Shown: positions 61,887 to 64,000 of the stretch, piece by piece
Position numbering within the stretch: position 1 is the first letter of the stretch
Layout of the letters: each line of letters starts with the position of its first letter
Assembly (NCBI RefSeq): GCF_025639805.1
Contig: NZ_CP106735.1
Location: forward strand, 4,683,501-4,747,500
Direction: 5' to 3'
DNA: 64,000 nucleotides
Source of the DNA: Reichenbachiella carrageenanivorans
GTDB lineage: Bacteria; Bacteroidota; Bacteroidia; Cytophagales; Cyclobacteriaceae
Made by a program: the position numbers and the translations under genes
The notes under the pieces: model-generated
Told to the model about the DNA's origin: nothing
Seen by the model: only the letters and a program-made list of their open reading frames with translations
Databases searched by the model: none

Positions 61887-64000
61887 TTAGACTTGTGTTA
61901 CACTTAATGGCGTACCGTTGATTTTGGATTCTTTCTTTGCTTCTTGGTCTCTTAGTTTTTGCAGTGTCTGATCCAATACATCGATACCAGACTGTAGGTG
62001 TTGGTATTCGTCCCAAGCTGCTATTTCGTATTCAAAACCAATCTTTCTGTTTCCTCCTACTTTCTTGATGTAGCCCCACTGATCCAGCTCTCTCAGGTAA
62101 CGATTCGTTTTCATGGGATTCATCCTGAACTGCTCCCTGATTTGCTTGCTGTAAAACGTCTTTTCTTCTTGTTTCTCGATGGTAGATTTCAGCCTTTCAA
62201 AGAAGCTTCTTAACTGGCCGTTGAGTTCATCTGATTTCCTCAGTAGACTTTCCTTGACCAATCGGTTAGCCCAGCTAATATCTTCTAGTGTTGTCTCGAT
62301 GTATGCCTGATTCTTTCCATTAATTCGCTGTGGCCGTTGCCACTGGTGGTAGAAGGTAATGATCTCGATTAGCCGTAGATAATGCATGTTTGTCCTGAGT
62401 TTCTTGAACACACTGTCAGGGATTTTTAACTGAGTAGCGTAAGGATTGATCACCTTGATCGGCTGCAGGATCCGCTGTGTATTCTTGAGTAATTGCTTGG
62501 CAATATGCTGACTCTCTTCGTTGACCATTCCCGCCTGTAGCTTTCTTTGATAGTCCATGACTTCTTCCATGTGGTCAGCTCCTTCATTGATGTGCAGCAA
62601 ATAACTTCTATTGGCATTATCTTCATAAATGCCTTCTTTGGTAGTAGCACCACTGACACAGATCGGACCTTCTACAGTTAGCACCTTTTGGACGTTGTTT
62701 CCTTTGGCGTCTTTGTCCGTTGTCAGCTTGGTAATGCTCTGTTTACTCATAAACTCTCTGAGTGGCAGGAACGCATTGTACACTCCGTCCAGATCCTCGA
62801 TCATCAAGACTTTGTGTTTCCAAAAATCTCGACTGGAGTAGTAGAGTGTATTCTCTGTTAAACTGGTGATTGTTCGTACTGATTCTTCTGGTAGGCAGTC
62901 ACTGACCTTGGTCTGCAGATAGGTTTTACCACTTCCCGAACGTCCAAAAATGATGGCATGTAATGGCTCATCGAAGAACCTGGACAGATACAAAAAGAAG
63001 AGTAGTAATCCATTCTTTTGTTCTCCGATTAATCCACTCTGACTAATCAGGTTCAGCGTATTCTTGACCAAATCAGGGCTTTGCAAAAACTTCTCTGCTT
63101 GTTGTTTCTCCTGATCAGTCATTTCATAGGCTTTCGGCTTGAGGGCTTTGATCTGTGCTGCTCTCTCTTCCATTCTATAAGCCTCTAGTTTCTCTGTTAG
63201 ATCGGCTATTGTGTCTGTCGTTTGCGTGGTGCTGATCTCGAGGGTTTCGCTCACGTTCTGGATTAGCTTCTTTACCGCTGCATGGCTGTATAGATTCACG
63301 TCATCACGGAAAGATTTGCCATCTGATTTGATGTGTAGGCTGATCTTTAACCTACTCAGGTTCTCTTTCTCGATTCCACCCCAGACCGTGCCGGTGAGGC
63401 TATTATTTTTATAGATGATTCTTTCTGGATTGTCTACATTCAGTTTAGGTTCAGCCTCAAGGTTATGAACCCTGAGGTTTGGGGGATCTGACTCTTTCGT
63501 TGAGTCTCTCTGACTCATAATCAGATGCTCCAACACTTCTTTTTCCTGATCAGGATGATTCACAGCCAGACTATTCACGTCTTCACCTTCTGGCACTTCT
63601 ACAGTGCTGAGTTTGATTTCTGGTTTAAGCTGCTGCAGATCCTTTGTGTATTTCTCTGTAGCTTTTCGACCTGGCTCATCTCCATTTAAAAAGAAAATGA
63701 TTTCCTCTAACTCCTGTAAATCCTTGATAACCTTCGTGTGTTCTGATGTAAAGCCATTTGTTCCGAAGAGTGCTAACACTTCATAGCCTTTCAGATTCAA
63801 CTGTAGCAAAGTAGCTGCGTCAATAATGCTTTCGGTTAAGATTAGTTTCTTGGTTTCTGGACTTGGGTAGTTTGGGTACAGGCCTTGTCTGTCTTTTAAA
63901 TAAAAATGTCTCTGGTCTTTATCATTGGTCGTGCTCCTAAAATACAAGCCTGTTATCTGGTGCTGCTGGTTTCGCAAGGCAAACACAATACAGCTCTTAC
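61887..64000 (-). CDS. primase-helicase, copy 2, N-terminus outside window
   Basis: The frame is open to the window end; the visible part equals about residues 184-887 of the primase at 54262-56925, so the CHC2 zinc finger is not seen. Toprim, Walker A (FGRSGSGKT), Walker B and winged-helix regions are identical to copy 1. The apparent Met at 63986 is internal. Confidence 0.9.
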   Translation of the reverse strand, partial: KSCIVFALRNQQHQITGLYFRSTTNDKDQRHFYLKDRQGLYPNYPSPETKKLILTESIIDAATLLQLNLKGYEVLALFGTNGFTSEHTKVIKDLQELEEIIFFLNGDEPGRKATEKYTKDLQQLKPEIKLSTVEVPEGEDVNSLAVNHPDQEKEVLEHLIMSQRDSTKESDPPNLRVHNLEAEPKLNVDNPERIIYKNNSLTGTVWGGIEKENLSRLKISLHIKSDGKSFRDDVNLYSHAAVKKLIQNVSETLEISTTQTTDTIADLTEKLEAYRMEERAAQIKALKPKAYEMTDQEKQQAEKFLQSPDLVKNTLNLISQSGLIGEQKNGLLLFFLYLSRFFDEPLHAIIFGRSGSGKTYLQTKVSDCLPEESVRTITSLTENTLYYSSRDFWKHKVLMIEDLDGVYNAFLPLREFMSKQSITKLTTDKDAKGNNVQKVLTVEGPICVSGATTKEGIYEDNANRSYLLHINEGADHMEEVMDYQRKLQAGMVNEESQHIAKQLLKNTQRILQPIKVINPYATQLKIPDSVFKKLRTNMHYLRLIEIITFYHQWQRPQRINGKNQAYIETTLEDISWANRLVKESLLRKSDELNGQLRSFFERLKSTIEKQEEKTFYSKQIREQFRMNPMKTNRYLRELDQWGYIKKVGGNRKIGFEYEIAAWDEYQHLQSGIDVLDQTLQKLRDQEAKKESKINGTPLSVTQV

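Larger units (their letters stand above)
58853..64000. repeat. large direct repeat, copy 2 (runs off the window)
   Basis: Identical to 51228-56375 as far as compared. It contains the same structured region, recombinases and primase. The right end is not visible. Confidence 0.95.

Noticed and set aside
51228..64000. Simple insertion sequence pair forming a composite transposon
   Set aside because: Each repeat exceeds 5 kb, has no DDE transposase and no terminal inverted repeats were found.

Overview
The window looks like chromosomal DNA of a marine Bacteroidota, most likely order Cytophagales. The evidence is the family content rather than any marker gene: five large secreted enzymes ending in a type IX secretion (T9SS) sorting domain, a TPR-type hybrid two-component regulator, TAnnTTTG-type promoters, A-rich starts without Shine-Dalgarno sites, and a REP-associated Y1 transposase. 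I did not identify the genus.

Positions 1-23.5 kb form a polysaccharide-degradation locus. Four minus-strand genes encode a DUF4861-like protein (cut by the left edge), a parallel beta-helix protein, a sulfatase and a five-bladed beta-propeller; all carry ordinary export signals. Divergently, five plus-strand genes encode two propeller enzymes, two sulfatases and one beta-helix enzyme, each built from a catalytic module plus DNRLRE/CBM96-like, FN3 or cadherin-like modules and a C-terminal T9SS domain. The two sets mirror each other: the same three catalytic folds occur as a short periplasmic-type form and as a long surface or secreted form. Shared upstream elements suggest common regulation. 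No SusC/SusD pair lies in the window. The substrate is probably a sulfated algal glycan, but I cannot name it.

Positions 23.5-33 kb hold stress and signalling genes: YtxH-like protein, Dps, a PAS histidine kinase, a patatin-like phospholipase, a sigma-54 response regulator with a small receiver protein, a ferritin-like protein, an aconitase, a coiled-coil lipoprotein and a tandem universal stress protein. Positions 33-47 kb are mixed housekeeping: a ModF-like ABC ATPase, a DUF559 nuclease-like gene, an AraC regulator, ketol-acid reductoisomerase (ilvC), an orphan YoeB-like toxin, an FtsX-type permease, a 52-residue membrane protein, a hybrid two-component regulator broken by a +1 frameshift, an UMF1-type transporter, a PlsC-like acyltransferase, an ArsC-like protein and three tRNAs (Ser, Arg, Pro).

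Positions 47-64 kb are accessory. A REP/RAYT unit (Y1 transposase with three REP palindromes) is followed by a mobile-element-like segment present twice as a direct repeat at an offset of 7,625 bp (51228-56375 and 58853-64000; the second copy runs off the window). Each copy encodes two overlapping tyrosine recombinases and a CHC2/Toprim primase-helicase, plus about 0.9 kb of structured non-coding DNA. To the right of copy 1 lie a divergent XRE regulator with a palindromic operator candidate and a TPR lipoprotein. At the left end of each copy the minus-strand frame runs through a shared short peptide into a different C-terminal ORF followed by small membrane-protein genes, a layout like polymorphic-toxin tips with immunity genes. 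This tandem element with swapped tips is the most unusual part of the window.
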